Below are positions 18,938-29,655 of a stretch of DNA of 64,000 nt, one piece after another. The stretch lies in assembly GCF_029961025.1 (NCBI RefSeq), contig NZ_JASBVP010000004.1, forward strand, positions 207,771 to 271,770. Reading direction: 5' to 3'. A program made the position numbers and the translations under genes. How positions within the stretch are numbered: position 1 is the stretch's first letter; each line of letters begins with the position of its first letter. The DNA comes from Mycobacterium sp. GTDB taxonomy: Bacteria > Actinomycetota > Actinomycetes > Mycobacteriales > Mycobacteriaceae. The notes under the pieces are model-generated. The model had not been told where the DNA came from, did no database searches, and was given only the letters and a program-made list of their open reading frames with translations.

Positions 18938-20296
18938 GTGCAGCGGCGGATCATGGGCCTGGAGACCGAATTCGGTGTGACCTGCACATTTCACGGTCAT
19001 CGCCGGCTGTCTCCGGATGAGGTGGCCCGTTACCTGTTCCGCAGGGTGGTGTCCTGGGGCCGCAGCTCGAACGTTTTTCTGCGTAACGGTGCGCGGCTCT
19101 ATCTCGACGTGGGCAGCCATCCCGAGTACGCCACCGCCGAATGCGACAGCCTGGTGCAACTGGTCACCCACGACCGCGCTGGGGAGCGGGTCTTGGAAGA
19201 CCTGCTCGTCGACGCCGAGCAACGGCTTGCCGATGAGGGCATCGGCGGCGACATCTACCTGTTCAAAAACAACACCGACTCGGCGGGCAACTCCTATGGC
19301 TGCCACGAGAACTACCTGATCGTGCGGGCGGGCGAGTTCTCCCGGATCTCCGATGTGCTGCTGCCGTTCCTGGTCACCCGTCAGCTGATCTGCGGGGCCG
19401 GCAAGGTACTGCAAACCCCGAAGGCCGCTACGTTTTGCCTGAGCCAGCGCGCCGAGCACATTTGGGAGGGCGTGTCGTCGGCCACCACCCGCAGCCGCCC
19501 GATCATCAATACCCGAGATGAGCCCCACGCCGACGCCGAGAAGTACCGGCGGCTGCACGTCATCGTCGGCGACTCCAACATGTGCGAGACCACCACCATG
19601 CTCAAGGTGGGCACCGCCGCGCTGGTGCTGGAGATGATCGAAGCCGGGGTGGCCTTCCGGGACTTTTCGCTGGATAACCCCATCCGCGCCATCCGTGAGG
19701 TGAGTCACGACATCACCGGGCGGCGTCCGGTACGGCTGGCCGGGGGGCGTCAGGCCAGCGCCCTGGACATCCAGCGGGAGTACTATGAGCGCGCCGTCGA
19801 GCACCTGCAGACCCGTGAGCCCAGCGCGGAGATCCAGCAGGTCGTCGACTTGTGGGGCCGCCAACTCGACGCCGTCGAGAGCCAGGACTTCGCCAAGGTC
19901 GACACCGAGATCGACTGGGTGATCAAACGCAAACTGTTTCAGCGCTACCAGGACCGCTATCACCTCGAGTTGTCCGACCCAAAGATCGCCCAGCTGGATT
20001 TGGCCTACCACGACATCAAACGCGGTCGCGGAGTTTTTGATCTGCTGCAGCGCAAGGGCCTGGCAGCCCGCGTCACCACCGACGAGGACATCGAGGAGGC
20101 CGTAGACACTCCGCCGCAAACCACCCGGGCCAGGCTGCGCGGCGAGTTCATCAGCGCTGCCCAGGCGGCGGGCCGCGACTTCACGGTCGACTGGGTGCAC
20201 CTCAAACTCAACGACCAGGCCCAGCGCACGGTGTTATGCAAAGACCCGTTCCGGTCGGTCGACGAGCGGGTCAAGCGGCTGATCGCCAGCATGTAG
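18938..20296 (+). CDS. pafA: Pup--protein ligase PafA
   Basis: The protein has 452 residues, the length I recall in M. tuberculosis, and is highly conserved. It phosphorylates the C-terminal Glu of Pup with ATP and joins it to substrate lysines. Key residues are E9 in GLETEFG, catalytic D57 in [12 protein letters not shown], the ATP/phosphate loop [19 protein letters not shown], and [20 protein letters not shown]. It shares this fold with Dop but lacks the Dop insertion. In-frame upstream starts exist, but GTG at 18938 fits both the family N-terminus and a leaderless -10 box. pafB follows after 93 bases. Confidence 0.97.
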   Translation: MQRRIMGLETEFGVTCTFHGHRRLSPDEVARYLFRRVVSWGRSSNVFLRNGARLYLDVGSHPEYATAECDSLVQLVTHDRAGERVLEDLLVDAEQRLADEGIGGDIYLFKNNTDSAGNSYGCHENYLIVRAGEFSRISDVLLPFLVTRQLICGAGKVLQTPKAATFCLSQRAEHIWEGVSSATTRSRPIINTRDEPHADAEKYRRLHVIVGDSNMCETTTMLKVGTAALVLEMIEAGVAFRDFSLDNPIRAIREVSHDITGRRPVRLAGGRQASALDIQREYYERAVEHLQTREPSAEIQQVVDLWGRQLDAVESQDFAKVDTEIDWVIKRKLFQRYQDRYHLELSDPKIAQLDLAYHDIKRGRGVFDLLQRKGLAARVTTDEDIEEAVDTPPQTTRARLRGEFISAAQAAGRDFTVDWVHLKLNDQAQRTVLCKDPFRSVDERVKRLIASM

Positions 20297-20372
20297 CTGC
20301 CGCGCGGGCCGGGCTTGATCCCTGCGGCGCGGCGGCTCGCGACGCAAAGGAGCCGGGCGATCCGGGTCCGGC

Positions 20373-20390
20373 CCCCTACCCTTGTAGGGG
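20373..20390 (+). promoter_or_regulatory. Perfect palindrome over the pafB -10 box and start
   Basis: CCCCTAC-N4-GTAGGGG is a perfect 7-bp inverted repeat at 20373-20379 and 20384-20390. It covers a TACCCT -10-like box (20377-20382) and ends on the first base of the pafB GTG start codon. It could be an operator for autoregulation or, if transcribed from upstream, an RNA hairpin masking the start. Confidence 0.5.
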
Positions 20391-21406
20391 TGGCAGCAAC
20401 CTCCAAAATCGAACGGTTAATGAACCTGGTCATCGCGTTGCTGGCGACCCGCGGCTACGTCACCGCCGAAAAAATCAGGGCCACGGTGGCGGGTTACGCC
20501 GACAGTCGCACCGACGAGGCGTTCTCGCGGATGTTCGAGCGCGACAAAAACGAATTGCGTGACCTGGGTATCCCGCTCGAAACCGGGAAGGTGTCACCAT
20601 TGGATCCCACCGAGGGCTACCGCATCAACCGCGACGCCTACGCACTGCCTGAGGTCCGGTTGACCCCCGAGGAGGCCACCGCGGTCGCGGTCGCCACCCA
20701 ACTGTGGGAATCCCCCGAACTGTTCACCGCGACCCAAAACGCGCTGCTCAAGCTGCGCGCCGCCGGAGTGGACGTCGATCCCGACGCCCCGGTGACCATC
20801 TCTTCTGCGGCCTGGCCCGCAGGCCTGCGCGGGTCTCAGGACGTTCTTGGGATTCTTTTGTCGGCCATCGATTCCGGGCGGGCCGTGCAGTTTCCGCACC
20901 GCTCGTCACGTGCCGAACCGGTCACCGTGCGCACCGTCGAGCCGTGGGGTGTGGTTACCGAGAAGGGTCGCTGGTATCTCGTGGGCCACGACCGTGATCG
21001 CGGGGCCACCCGCGTCTTCCGGTTGTCGCGGATCGGTGCCGAGGTGACACCGATCGGTCCGCCCGGCGTGAGCCGCCGGCCCGACGGCGTCGACTTACGC
21101 CGGATCGTGGCCGAATCGGTTACCGCCGCCGCTGCGGCACCAACCAACGCGCGGGCCAAGGTGTGGGTCGCCGAGGGACGGGCCATCTCCCTGCGACGCG
21201 CCGGGAGGTCCCTCGGAGCGCGGAACTTGGCTGGCCGCGACGGCGAGGTGATCGAGCTGGACATCGACTCCACCGAGCGGCTGGCGCGTGAGGTCGCCGG
21301 TTACGGCGCCGACGCCGTGGCGCTGGCGCCGTCGTTTTTGCGCGACGAGGTGCTGGCGCGACTGCGGGCTCAGGCCGGCATGGGGGAGGTGCCGGCGGCG
21401 AAATGA
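20390..21406 (+). CDS. pafB: WYL-domain transcriptional regulator PafB
   Basis: The protein has 338 residues. The N-terminal winged helix (about 5-60) includes ALLATRGYVTAEKI and RMFERDKNELRDLGIPLE. The WYL domain (about 150-210) includes EPVTVRTVEPWGVV and KGRWYLVGHDRDR, and a C-terminal WCX region follows. PafB and PafC form the heteromeric activator of the mycobacterial RecA-independent DNA-damage response, sensing single-stranded DNA through the WYL domains. GTG at 20390 matches the family start (VAATSKIERLMNLVIALL). The stop lies inside the first MIRU-type repeat and overlaps an in-frame ATG of that repeat (ATGA). Confidence 0.92.
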   Translation: MAATSKIERLMNLVIALLATRGYVTAEKIRATVAGYADSRTDEAFSRMFERDKNELRDLGIPLETGKVSPLDPTEGYRINRDAYALPEVRLTPEEATAVAVATQLWESPELFTATQNALLKLRAAGVDVDPDAPVTISSAAWPAGLRGSQDVLGILLSAIDSGRAVQFPHRSSRAEPVTVRTVEPWGVVTEKGRWYLVGHDRDRGATRVFRLSRIGAEVTPIGPPGVSRRPDGVDLRRIVAESVTAAAAAPTNARAKVWVAEGRAISLRRAGRSLGARNLAGRDGEVIELDIDSTERLAREVAGYGADAVALAPSFLRDEVLARLRAQAGMGEVPAAK

Positions 21407-21564
21407 CCCCGCCGGCGACGATGCAGAGCGCAGCGATGAGGAGGAGCGGCGGCGAAATGACCCCGCCGGCGACGATGCAGAGCGCAGCGATGAGGAGGAG
21501 CGGCGGCGAAATGACCCCGCCGGCGACGATGCAGAGCGCAGCGATGAGGAGGAGCGGCGGCGAA
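21403..21564 (+). repeat. Three 54-bp MIRU-type tandem repeats at the pafB-pafC junction
   Basis: Units 21403-21456, 21457-21510 and 21511-21564 are identical over 54 bp. Each encodes MTPPATMQSAAMRRSGGE in the pafC frame, and each carries GCGATGAGGAGGAGCGGCG, which includes a strong AGGAGG ribosome-binding site about 10 bases before the ATG of the next unit or of pafC. The sequence is that of a mycobacterial interspersed repetitive unit, which typically bridges the stop of one gene and the start of the next with ATGA. Because 54 is a multiple of three, copy-number change keeps the frame. Confidence 0.9.
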
Positions 21565-22611
21565 ATGACTCAGCTATCCACGCGTCTGGTGCGGCTGCTC
21601 AACATGGTGCCGTACTTTCAGGCTCACCCCCGGGTCACCAGGGCAGCGGCCGCCGCCGACCTGGGGGTGTCCGTCCGGCAGCTCGACGAGGACCTCAACC
21701 AGTTGTGGATGTGTGGCCTTCCCGGCTACGGCCCGGGTGACCTGATCGACTTCGAATTCTCCGGCGATACCATCGAGGTGACCTTCTCGGCCGGCATCGA
21801 CAAACCACTCAAGCTCACTTCTCGGGAGGCCACCGGCTTGTTGGTGGCGCTGCGGGCACTGGCGGACATTCCCGGCGTTGTCGATCCGGAGGCGGCGCGC
21901 AGCGCGATCGCCAAGATCGAAGCCGCGGCGGGCACCGTCGGACCCGGTGCCAGCCACCCGACGGCTGCCGAGCCCGCACCCGCCGAGAATGCGGCCACGG
22001 CGGCGGTACGCGCCGCGGTTCGCGGTAATCGCGCCCTGGCAATCGATTACTACGCCGCGTCACACGATACGCTGTCCAGGCGGGTTGTCGATCCGATCCG
22101 GGTGGTGCTCGTCGGCGACCACAGCTACCTGGAGGCCTGGTCACGCGAGGCGGAAGGGGTCCGGCTGTTCCGCTTCGACCGAATCATCGACGCCCGGGTG
22201 CTCGATGAGCCGTCCGCACCCCCGCAACCTGCGGTCCAGGCGCCCCCGGATACCTCCCTGTTCCAGGCCGATCCGGCGCTTCCGGCGGCGACCCTGCGGG
22301 TGGCGCCCTCGGCGTCGTGGATGTTCGAGTACTACCCGATGCGGCTGCTTCGTGAGCTGCCCGACGGTTGCTGCGAGGCGGCGATGACCTACGCTTCTGA
22401 CGACTGGATGACCCGCCTGGTGCTGGGGGTGGGCTCCGGTCTGCAAGTGCTGGCCCCCGACTCGCTGGCGCGGCGGGTGCGCGAGGCGGCGACGACGGCG
22501 CTGGAGGTCTACCGGCTCGCGGCGGGCGCCGATCGAGATCAAAACTGTGGATCGCCCGGCTGCGGTAGCATCGTGGCGACGTCTGGAGGTAACCAAAGTG
22601 GGCAGTCTTAG
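21565..22611 (+). CDS. pafC: WYL-domain transcriptional regulator PafC
   Basis: The protein has 348 residues from ATG 21565. It has an N-terminal HTH ([23 protein letters not shown]), then [13 protein letters not shown], and a WYL domain with [21 protein letters not shown]. It partners PafB. The start [19 protein letters not shown] matches the family and has the ribosome-binding site of the last repeat unit. Translation could also begin at 21403, 21457 or 21511, giving N-terminal extensions of 54, 36 or 18 residues. The 3' end overlaps tatA by 14 bases. Confidence 0.92.
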   Translation: MTQLSTRLVRLLNMVPYFQAHPRVTRAAAAADLGVSVRQLDEDLNQLWMCGLPGYGPGDLIDFEFSGDTIEVTFSAGIDKPLKLTSREATGLLVALRALADIPGVVDPEAARSAIAKIEAAAGTVGPGASHPTAAEPAPAENAATAAVRAAVRGNRALAIDYYAASHDTLSRRVVDPIRVVLVGDHSYLEAWSREAEGVRLFRFDRIIDARVLDEPSAPPQPAVQAPPDTSLFQADPALPAATLRVAPSASWMFEYYPMRLLRELPDGCCEAAMTYASDDWMTRLVLGVGSGLQVLAPDSLARRVREAATTALEVYRLAAGADRDQNCGSPGCGSIVATSGGNQSGQS

Positions 22612-22864
22612 TCCGTGGCACTGGGCGATCCTTGCCGCCGTCATGATCGTGCTGTTCGGCGCCAAAAGGCTTCCCGACACGGCACGGGCATTGGGAAAGT
22701 CGTTACGAATCTTCAAGTCCGAAGTCCGTGAACTGCAGAACGAGAGCAGATCGGAAACATCTCCCACCCGGTCGGCGCAGCCGACGGAGGTGCGCCAGGT
22801 GGCGTCCGAGCGGGTCGATCCGCCGGCGGCTCCCGGGCAGGGCCAGGACATCCCCCCGGCGTAG
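22598..22864 (+). CDS. tatA: Twin-arginine translocase subunit TatA
   Basis: The protein has 88 residues. It has a single N-terminal membrane helix (about 4-22, [13 protein letters not shown]), the hinge FGAKRLPD, an amphipathic helix ([18 protein letters not shown]) and a variable acidic tail. It forms the Tat channel for folded proteins. The GTG at 22598 has the ribosome-binding site TGGAGGT nearby and aligns with the family start GSLSPWHW. It overlaps the end of pafC and precedes tatC, as in other mycobacteria. Confidence 0.95.
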   Translation: MGSLSPWHWAILAAVMIVLFGAKRLPDTARALGKSLRIFKSEVRELQNESRSETSPTRSAQPTEVRQVASERVDPPAAPGQGQDIPPA

Positions 22865-22900
22865 CCCGATAACCGCGGCGCGGCGCCCGGGCGCCACCGA

Positions 22901-23860
22901 GTGACGGTCGTGAAAGTGTTGAGAGTGTCGGCGCGCACCGCCCGCATGTTCAGGCGGCTCGACCCACGCCTTCGACGCAGCCGCACCAACCCCGATGCCA
23001 CGATGTCGCTGGCCGCCCACCTGAGCGAGTTGCGCACCCGGCTGTTGATCTCGCTGGCCACGATCGCGCTCACCACCGCACTGGGGTTTGTCTGGTATTC
23101 GCATCCGCTGTTCGGGCTGGAGAGTTTGGGGGAGTGGCTGCGTCATCCGTATTGCGCACTGCCGCCGTCGGCGCGCGCCGACATCAGCTTTGAGGGGCAG
23201 TGCCGGCTGTTGGCCACCGCGCCGTTCGACCAGTTCATGCTGCGGCTCAAGGTCGGGATGACCGCCGGTATCGTGCTGGCCTGCCCGATGTGGCTCTACC
23301 AACTTTGGGCGTTCATCACCCCCGGCCTGTATCAGAAGGAGCGCCGGTTCGCGGTGGCGTTCGTGATCCCGGCGGCGATGCTGTTCGTGGCCGGGGCGGT
23401 GCTGGCCTACCTGGTGCTCTCGAAGGCGTTGCGCTTTCTGCTGACTGTCGGCAGCGACGTGCAGGTGACAGCATTGTCCGGCGACCGGTACTTCGGTTTC
23501 CTGATCAACCTGCTGCTGGTATTCGGGATCAGCTTCGAGTTTCCCCTGCTGATCGTCATGCTCAACCTGGTCGGTTTGCTGAGCTATCAGCGGCTGAAGT
23601 CCTGGCGGCGGGGGTTGATCTTCGCGATGTTCGTATTCGCGGCAGTGTTTACGCCCGGATCGGACCCGTTTTCGATGACCGCGCTCGGGCTGGCGCTGAC
23701 CCTGCTGCTCGAATTAGCCATTCAGATAGCCCGGCTGCATGATAAACGAAAAGCCAAGCGTGACAAAGTGATTCCTGACGATGAAGCGTCCGTGATCGAG
23801 CCGCCCTCACCGCTGGCGGCACCGTCGCGCATTGCCGGATCCCATGACGACATCACCTGA
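22901..23860 (+). CDS. tatC: Twin-arginine translocase subunit TatC
   Basis: The protein is up to 319 residues with six predicted membrane helices. Conserved signatures are [10 protein letters not shown] at the cytoplasmic N-terminus, the signal-peptide-binding region with [31 protein letters not shown] with the conserved Glu, and [10 protein letters not shown]. It recognises the twin-arginine motif of exported proteins. The start is uncertain: GTG at 22901, or GTG at 22910 nine bases later. The tail overlaps the helY start by 17 bases. Confidence 0.95.
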   Translation: MTVVKVLRVSARTARMFRRLDPRLRRSRTNPDATMSLAAHLSELRTRLLISLATIALTTALGFVWYSHPLFGLESLGEWLRHPYCALPPSARADISFEGQCRLLATAPFDQFMLRLKVGMTAGIVLACPMWLYQLWAFITPGLYQKERRFAVAFVIPAAMLFVAGAVLAYLVLSKALRFLLTVGSDVQVTALSGDRYFGFLINLLLVFGISFEFPLLIVMLNLVGLLSYQRLKSWRRGLIFAMFVFAAVFTPGSDPFSMTALGLALTLLLELAIQIARLHDKRKAKRDKVIPDDEASVIEPPSPLAAPSRIAGSHDDIT

Positions 23861-26600
23861 GAACCCGGTGGCGGCGACCGAGCTAGACCGGTTTGCCGCT
23901 GGGCTGCCCTTCGTGCTCGACGATTTTCAGCGGCGCGCTTGTGCGGCGCTGGAACGCGGCCACGGTGTGCTGGTGTGCGCGCCGACCGGCGCCGGCAAGA
24001 CCGTGGTCGGCGAGTTCGCCGTGCACCTGGCACTGGCCGTCGGCGGCAAATGCTTTTACACCACGCCCCTGAAAGCCCTGAGCAATCAAAAGCACACCGA
24101 TTTGGTGGCCCGCTATGGCCGGGACCGGATCGGGCTGTTGACCGGCGACCTGTCGGTCAACGGGAATGCGCCGGTGGTGGTGATGACCACCGAAGTGTTG
24201 CGCAACATGATCTACGCGGATTCCCCGGCGCTGCAAGGCCTTTCTTACGTGGTGATGGATGAGGTGCATTTCCTTGCCGACCGGATGCGGGGCGCTGTGT
24301 GGGAGGAGGTCATCCTGCATCTGCCCGAAGAGGTGCGCCTGGTCAGCTTGTCTGCCACGGTCAGCAACGCCGAGGAGTTCGGCGGCTGGATTCAGACCGT
24401 GCGTGGTGACACCACGGTAGTGGTTGACGAGCATCGACCGGTTCCGCTGTGGCAGCACGTCCTGGTGGGCAAGCGGCTATTCGACCTTTTCGACTACCGC
24501 ACCGAGTCCGGGGGAAGGCCCCGGGTCGACCCGCATTTGCTGCGCCACATCGCGCATCGCCGCGAGGCCGAGCGGCTGGCCGACCAGCGGGGGGGTCGTC
24601 GCGGCCCCGGACGGCCCGACCGGCTTCGGGGCCCGAGTCTGTACCGCCCGCCAACCCGGCCGGAGGTCATCCGCCTTTTGGACTCCGAGGGGTTGCTGCC
24701 GGCGATCACGTTCGTGTTTTCCCGGGCGGGATGTGACGCCGCGGTCAAGCAGTGTCTGCGGTCTGCCCTGTCGCTGACCACCGAGGAGGACCGGGCACGG
24801 ATCGCGGAGGTCATCGATCACCGCTGCGGCGATCTCGACGACGCAGACCTGGATGTGCTGGGTTATTACGAGTGGCGGGAGGGGTTGATGCGCGGCCTGG
24901 CCGCCCACCACGCCGGACTGCTGCCGGCCTTCCGCCACACCGTCGAGGAGCTGTTCACCGCGGGGCTGATCAAGGCGGTGTTCGCCACCGAAACCTTGGC
25001 GCTGGGCATTAACATGCCGGCCCGCACCGTGGTGCTCGAACGGCTGGTGAAGTTCAACGGCGAACAGCATCTTCCGCTGACCGCGGGGGAGTACACCCAG
25101 CTGACCGGCCGCGCCGGTCGCCGCGGCATCGACGTCGAGGGCCACGCGGTGGTGATCTGGCATCCCGATGTGGATCCCGGCGAAGTCGCCGGCCTGGCTT
25201 CCACCCGCACCTTCCCGCTGCGCAGTTCGTTCTCCCCGTCCTACAACATGACGATCAACCTGGTGCAGCGGATGGGGCCCGAAGAGGCACACCGGTTGCT
25301 GGAGCGGTCCTTCGCCCAGTACCAGGCCGACCGGTCGATCGTCGGGTTGGTCCGCGATGTCGAGCGCGGCGAACGGATGCTCGATGAGATCGCCGCCGAA
25401 CTCGGCGGCCGGAACGCGTCGATCATCGACTATGCGCGGCTGCGTGCCCAGGTCACGCAGCGGGAGCGGGCGCAGGCACGGGCAGCGCGGGCCCGGCGAC
25501 GACAGGCGGCCACCGACGCGCTGGCCGCGCTGCGCCGTGGCGACATTATCAGCATCCCCCACGGCCGTCGCGGGGGCCTGGCGGTGGTGCTGGAATCCGC
25601 CCGTGACAGCGCCGACCCGCGCCCGTTGGTGCTCACCGAACACCGCTGGACCGGCCGGATCTCGTCGGCGGACTATTCCGGCGCGGCGGTCCCGGTCGGG
25701 TCGATGACGCTGCCCAGACGAGTTGAGCACCGCCAGCCTCGGGTGCGCCGCGATCTGGCGTCGGCGTTGCGCTCGGCCGCGGCTAATCTGGCGAGGCCGG
25801 CTCCCGTCCGCGGTGCGGAGCCCGCCGACGAGCTCCTGGACGCCGAACTGGCTTCGCTGCGCCAGCGGGTACGCAGTCATCCCGCGCATCGCACGCCCGG
25901 GCGGGAGGCCCAACTCCGGGCCGCGGAACGCTACTTGCGCATCGAACGTGACAACGCCCGGCTGAGGCAGCAGGTGTCGGCCGCCACCAATTCGCTGGCC
26001 CAGACGTTCGACCGGATCGTCGGGCTGCTCGTCGAGCGCGGGTTTATCGAGGTCGTCGCCGGCGACTACCAGGTCACCGACGATGGCCGGCTGCTGGCGC
26101 GGATCTACAGCGAAAGCGACCTGCTGGTCGCCGAATGCCTGCGCACCGGGGCGTGGACGGGTCTGGGGCCGGCCGAGCTGGCGGCCGTGGTCTCGGCGGT
26201 GCTCTACGAGTCTCGCGGTGCCGATGGTCCGGTATCGGTGCAGGCCACAGCCGTGCCCACGCGGCGGTTGCGGCGGGCGCTGGAGCGCACCCACGGGTTG
26301 TCCAAAGAGTTGCGCGCCGACGAGCAGCGACATCGAATCACCCTGAGCCGCGAACCCGACGACGGTTTTGTCGAGGTGATCTACCGCTGGGCCGAAACCG
26401 GGGATCTGGCGGCGGCGCTGGGGGGTTGCGATCTGGGCGGCGCGCTGTTGCCGGCGGGAGATTTCGTGCGCTGGTGCCGACAGGTGCTTGATTTGCTGGA
26501 CCAGATTCGCAACGCGGCGCCGCAACCGGACCTGCGGGCCACCGCCAAGCGCGCTATCGACGACATTCGGCGCGGCGTCGTCGCAGTTGACGCCGGGTAG
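23844..26600 (+). CDS. helY: Ski2/Mtr4-type superfamily 2 helicase HelY
   Basis: The protein has 918 residues. Helicase motifs are Walker A APTGAGKT (46-53, K52), DEVH (139-142), SATVSNAEE (motif III), [18 protein letters not shown] (motif V) and [12 protein letters not shown] (motif VI). A DSHCT-type C-terminal domain ([20 protein letters not shown]) closes the protein, as in the exosome-associated Ski2 and Mtr4 helicases. It is presumably an RNA helicase; its target is not known. ATG at 23844 lies within the end of tatC (a TTG at 23832 is an alternative). Confidence 0.93.
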   Translation: MTTSPENPVAATELDRFAAGLPFVLDDFQRRACAALERGHGVLVCAPTGAGKTVVGEFAVHLALAVGGKCFYTTPLKALSNQKHTDLVARYGRDRIGLLTGDLSVNGNAPVVVMTTEVLRNMIYADSPALQGLSYVVMDEVHFLADRMRGAVWEEVILHLPEEVRLVSLSATVSNAEEFGGWIQTVRGDTTVVVDEHRPVPLWQHVLVGKRLFDLFDYRTESGGRPRVDPHLLRHIAHRREAERLADQRGGRRGPGRPDRLRGPSLYRPPTRPEVIRLLDSEGLLPAITFVFSRAGCDAAVKQCLRSALSLTTEEDRARIAEVIDHRCGDLDDADLDVLGYYEWREGLMRGLAAHHAGLLPAFRHTVEELFTAGLIKAVFATETLALGINMPARTVVLERLVKFNGEQHLPLTAGEYTQLTGRAGRRGIDVEGHAVVIWHPDVDPGEVAGLASTRTFPLRSSFSPSYNMTINLVQRMGPEEAHRLLERSFAQYQADRSIVGLVRDVERGERMLDEIAAELGGRNASIIDYARLRAQVTQRERAQARAARARRRQAATDALAALRRGDIISIPHGRRGGLAVVLESARDSADPRPLVLTEHRWTGRISSADYSGAAVPVGSMTLPRRVEHRQPRVRRDLASALRSAAANLARPAPVRGAEPADELLDAELASLRQRVRSHPAHRTPGREAQLRAAERYLRIERDNARLRQQVSAATNSLAQTFDRIVGLLVERGFIEVVAGDYQVTDDGRLLARIYSESDLLVAECLRTGAWTGLGPAELAAVVSAVLYESRGADGPVSVQATAVPTRRLRRALERTHGLSKELRADEQRHRITLSREPDDGFVEVIYRWAETGDLAAALGGCDLGGALLPAGDFVRWCRQVLDLLDQIRNAAPQPDLRATAKRAIDDIRRGVVAVDAG

Positions 26601-26676
26601 GCTGGGCGCAAGCTACCGTACATCGGGCGCCGCGTGATCAGGATGTGAGCCAGGACTGAGAGGACCGAGCAAACCG

Positions 26677-27414
26677 ATGAGTGGACCGCAGGAACCCGAT
26701 CCGACACAGTGGCAGCCGCCCGGTCAAGGGGAAGGTCAGCAACCCCAGCAGCCCACGGTGCAGGCGTCGCCCTGGCAGCCCGGTAGCGATCAGCAGACCT
26801 GGCAGGCGCCCGCCTACACGCCCCCCGGGTATCCGCCGTACCAGCCGCCGCCGGCGGCGTTCTACCCGCCTGCGCAGCCCTACCCCGGGCAGTATCCGCA
26901 ACCCACTCCGGGCTACCCCCAGCCGGAGCCGTACGCCGCGCCACCCGGCCAGTTCCCGCCGCAACCGGGGCAGTACGCCCAGCCCGGCCAGTTCCCGCCG
27001 CAGCCGGGGCAGTACGCCCAGCCCGGCCAGTTCCCGCCGCAGCCGGGGCAGTACGGCCAGCCGTCCGTCTCCACCCGGCGCTCTGTCGCGGTGATCGGCA
27101 CCGTCGTCGGGGTGTTCGCGACGATCGTCATCGCGGTGGTGCTGGTCCTCGGCTTTTGGGCGCCCGGCTTTTTCGTCACCACCAAACTGGACATCACCAA
27201 GGCCCAGGCCGGCGTGCAGCAAATCCTCAGCGACGAGACCAACGGTTACGGCGCGAAGAACGTCAAAGACGTCAAGTGCAACAACGGTCAGGACCCGGTC
27301 GTCAAAAAAGGTGCCTCCTTCGACTGCGAGGTCAGCATCGACGGCACCATGCGCCACGTGACGGTGACCTTCCAGGACAACAAGGGCACCTACGAGGTCG
27401 GCCGGCCCAAATAA
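26677..27414 (+). CDS. Pro/Gln-rich membrane protein with DUF4333 domain (Rv2091c-like)
   Basis: The protein has 245 residues in three parts. The cytoplasmic N-terminal ~130 residues are very rich in Pro, Gln, Gly and Tyr, including three copies of [14 protein letters not shown] membrane helix follows at about 136-160 ([20 protein letters not shown]). The extracytoplasmic DUF4333 domain has two cysteines, in [10 protein letters not shown] and FDCEVSIDG, likely disulfide-bonded. Function unknown. It follows helY after 76 bases and is convergent with the exonuclease gene. Confidence 0.85.
   Translation: MSGPQEPDPTQWQPPGQGEGQQPQQPTVQASPWQPGSDQQTWQAPAYTPPGYPPYQPPPAAFYPPAQPYPGQYPQPTPGYPQPEPYAAPPGQFPPQPGQYAQPGQFPPQPGQYAQPGQFPPQPGQYGQPSVSTRRSVAVIGTVVGVFATIVIAVVLVLGFWAPGFFVTTKLDITKAQAGVQQILSDETNGYGAKNVKDVKCNNGQDPVVKKGASFDCEVSIDGTMRHVTVTFQDNKGTYEVGRPK
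26944..27060 (+). repeat. Three 39-bp in-frame tandem repeats
   Basis: Units begin at 26944, 26983 and 27022. They differ by only a few bases and each encodes [13 protein letters not shown] or [13 protein letters not shown]. The period is a multiple of three, so length polymorphism would keep the protein in frame. Confidence 0.9.
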
Positions 27415-27438
27415 CGCCGGCCCGGCTACACCCGGCAA

Positions 27439-28401
27439 TCACCACCGCGGCAGGCCGGCCAGTGCCTTGTGCAGACGGGCGACCGGTGAGCCGACGCCGT
27501 GGCGCACGGCCAGGTCGGCGACGCGGTGCGGGTCGGCGGCGGTAAGCGGCAGGGCGTCGGACGCCGTTGAGAGGGTGACCGGCGCGTCGGTGGCCACCCG
27601 CACCACCGGGACGGCGGCCTGGATGTAGCCGGCGGCGGCCACCAGTGTGCCGCGAACACCCCCACCCATCGGCGACTCCGGATCCCGGGCGGCCGCCAGG
27701 ATCCGCTCCAGCGAGCCATACCGAGCCAGCAGCGCAGCCGCGGTCTTCTCCCCGATGCCCGGCACCCCCGGCAACCCGTCGGAGGGATCACCCCGCAGCA
27801 GCGCCAGCTCGGCGTAGGCCGCGCCGGCCCGCCGCGGCGGCAGCCCGTAGCGTTCGGCGACCTCGGCGGGCCCGAACATCGTCGCTTTCGAGAGCCCACG
27901 GCCCAGGTAGAGCACCCGAACGGCAACCGGCTCGTCGGCTACCAGCTGCAGCAGGTCACGGTCCCCGCTGACCACCACGACCGGGTCACGGCGTTCCACG
28001 GCGGCCAGGGTGCCGATCACGTCGTCGGCCTCGAACCCGGGTGCGCCCGCCGTGGGGATACCGAACGCGTCGAGCAGCTCGAGAATCGTGTCGACCTGCG
28101 GCGCCAGCTCGTCGGGGACGTCCTCGGCGTCGGGTTGGCCATCCGATTCCGACCGGGCTACCCGGTGCGCCTTATATGACGGGATCAGCTCCACCCGGAA
28201 CCGTGGGCGCCAGTCCAGGTCGAGGCACACCACCAGCCGGGCGGGCCGTTGCCGGGCGATGACCAGGGCCAGGGAATCGAGGAATCCCCGCACCGCATTG
28301 ACCGGCCGGCCGTCGGGCGCGGTGATCGACGAGGGCAGCCCATAGTAGGACCGAAACCACATGCTGGCGCCGTCGAGCAACAGCAGGGGCATGGTCGTCA
28401 T
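27439..28401 (-). CDS. Stand-alone 5'-3' exonuclease (Rv2090-like)
   Basis: The protein has 320 residues and resembles the N-terminal FEN-like domain of DNA polymerase I without the polymerase. The PIN-like domain has acidic metal ligands in [35 protein letters not shown] and [12 protein letters not shown]. The helix-3-turn-helix DNA-binding motif [20 protein letters not shown] follows. It probably removes RNA primers or 5' flaps. The chosen ATG gives [11 protein letters not shown]; a second ATG at 28392 is possible, and the frame is open further upstream. It is divergent from pepE with only 43 bases between. Confidence 0.88.
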   Translation of the reverse strand: MTTMPLLLLDGASMWFRSYYGLPSSITAPDGRPVNAVRGFLDSLALVIARQRPARLVVCLDLDWRPRFRVELIPSYKAHRVARSESDGQPDAEDVPDELAPQVDTILELLDAFGIPTAGAPGFEADDVIGTLAAVERRDPVVVVSGDRDLLQLVADEPVAVRVLYLGRGLSKATMFGPAEVAERYGLPPRRAGAAYAELALLRGDPSDGLPGVPGIGEKTAAALLARYGSLERILAAARDPESPMGGGVRGTLVAAAGYIQAAVPVVRVATDAPVTLSTASDALPLTAADPHRVADLAVRHGVGSPVARLHKALAGLPRW

Positions 28402-28431
28402 CCTGCCAGCATGGCGACCGGCATGACGACG

Positions 28432-28437
28432 TAGCCT
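28432..28437 (+). promoter_or_regulatory. Putative -10 box of a leaderless pepE transcript
   Basis: TAGCCT is followed by seven bases and then the GTG start at 28445. It sits in the 43-base divergent gap to the exonuclease gene. Confidence 0.45.
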
Positions 28438-28444
28438 GGCCGGC

Positions 28445-29572
28445 GTGGAGTCCCGGCGATTCGACACCGCGGTGTATGCCCGCCGGCTCGCGACGGCGGC
28501 CGCGGCGACCGCCGGGGCGGGCCTGACCGGCCTGGTGCTCACCCCGGGGCCCGACCTGCAGTATCTGCTCGGTTCGCGCGCCCAAACTTTCGAACGGCTC
28601 ACCGCGCTGGTGCTGCCGGCTTGTGGGCCGGCCAGCGTCGTGGTGCCGCGGTTGGAGCTGGCCACGCTCGGCGAGTCGGCCGTGACCGAGCTGGACCTAC
28701 CGGTGCGGGCCTGGGGTGACGGTGAGGACCCCTACCGGCTGGTGGCCGCGGTGCTCGGCGGCGCGCCCGCCACGGTCGCCGTGAATGACTCCATGCCGGC
28801 CCGGCACCTGCTGGCTTTGGCGGAAGCCCTCGAAACGCTGCCGGTGCTGGCCACCGATGTGCTGTCCGGGCTGCGGATGATCAAAGACGCGGCCGAAATC
28901 GACGTCCTGCGCAAGGCCGGGGCGGCCATCGACCGGGTGCACGCCCGGGTGCCGGGGTTCCTCACACCGGGGCGGACCGAGGCCGACGTCGCCGCAGAGA
29001 TCGCTGAAGCGATTGTGGCCGAAGGGCATTCGAAGGCGGCGTTCGTGATCGTCGGCTCCGGCCCGCACAGCGCCGACCCGCATCACGAGTGTTCGGACCG
29101 GCAACTGCGGGCCGGTGACGTGGTGGTGGTGGACATCGGCGGCGTGTGCGAGCCGGGATACCACTCCGACTCGACCCGCACCTACAGCATCGGCGAGCCC
29201 AGCCCCGAAGTCGCACAGCGGTATGCGATCCTGAAACGCGCCCAGCGGGCGGCGATGGCCGCGGTGCGTCCGGGTGTGACCGCCGAACAGGTCGACGCCG
29301 CCGCCCGCGACGTGCTGGCCCGCGCCGGGCTGGCCGGGCAGTTCGTGCACCGCACCGGCCACGGGATCGGGCTGGCGGTGCATGAAGAGCCCTACATCGT
29401 CGCCGGCAACGCGCTGCCGCTGGCCGCAGGCATGGTCTTCTCGATCGAGCCGGGCATCTATTTCCCGGGCCGCTGGGGGGCGCGCATCGAAGACATCGTC
29501 ATCGTGACCGAGCACGGCGCCGTTCCCGTCAACAACCGGCCCCGCGAGCTGGTGGTGGTGCCGGTCGGCTGA
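28445..29572 (+). CDS. pepE: M24-family Xaa-Pro dipeptidase PepE
   Basis: The protein has 375 residues. It has an N-terminal creatinase-like domain (about 1-145) and a C-terminal pita-bread catalytic domain. The five dinuclear metal ligands are present: D230 (VVVDIGG), D242 (YHSDSTRTY), H306 (RTGHGIGL), E335 (SIEPGIYF) and E349 (ARIED). The second conserved His is in AVHEEPYI. It is a cytoplasmic peptidase that cleaves Xaa-Pro dipeptides. The start is GTG, with a leaderless -10 box. Confidence 0.93.
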   Translation: MESRRFDTAVYARRLATAAAATAGAGLTGLVLTPGPDLQYLLGSRAQTFERLTALVLPACGPASVVVPRLELATLGESAVTELDLPVRAWGDGEDPYRLVAAVLGGAPATVAVNDSMPARHLLALAEALETLPVLATDVLSGLRMIKDAAEIDVLRKAGAAIDRVHARVPGFLTPGRTEADVAAEIAEAIVAEGHSKAAFVIVGSGPHSADPHHECSDRQLRAGDVVVVDIGGVCEPGYHSDSTRTYSIGEPSPEVAQRYAILKRAQRAAMAAVRPGVTAEQVDAAARDVLARAGLAGQFVHRTGHGIGLAVHEEPYIVAGNALPLAAGMVFSIEPGIYFPGRWGARIEDIVIVTEHGAVPVNNRPRELVVVPVG

Positions 29573-29643
29573 AGCCGCTGTGACGCTGCGTCGCCGACGC
29601 CGGTGCGCCGCACCGGAAGTTCAATGCCGGCGCTGGGAGCGGC

Positions 29644-29649
29644 TACGCT
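29644..29649 (+). promoter_or_regulatory. Putative -10 box of a leaderless transcript (GNAT gene)
   Basis: TACGCT ends six bases before the ATG at 29656, the same geometry as at pafA. Confidence 0.45.
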
Positions 29650-29655
29650 GATCGA

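Noticed and set aside
21403..21564. CRISPR-like array
   Set aside because: The 54-bp units abut without spacers, are coding-compatible and match the MIRU pattern.
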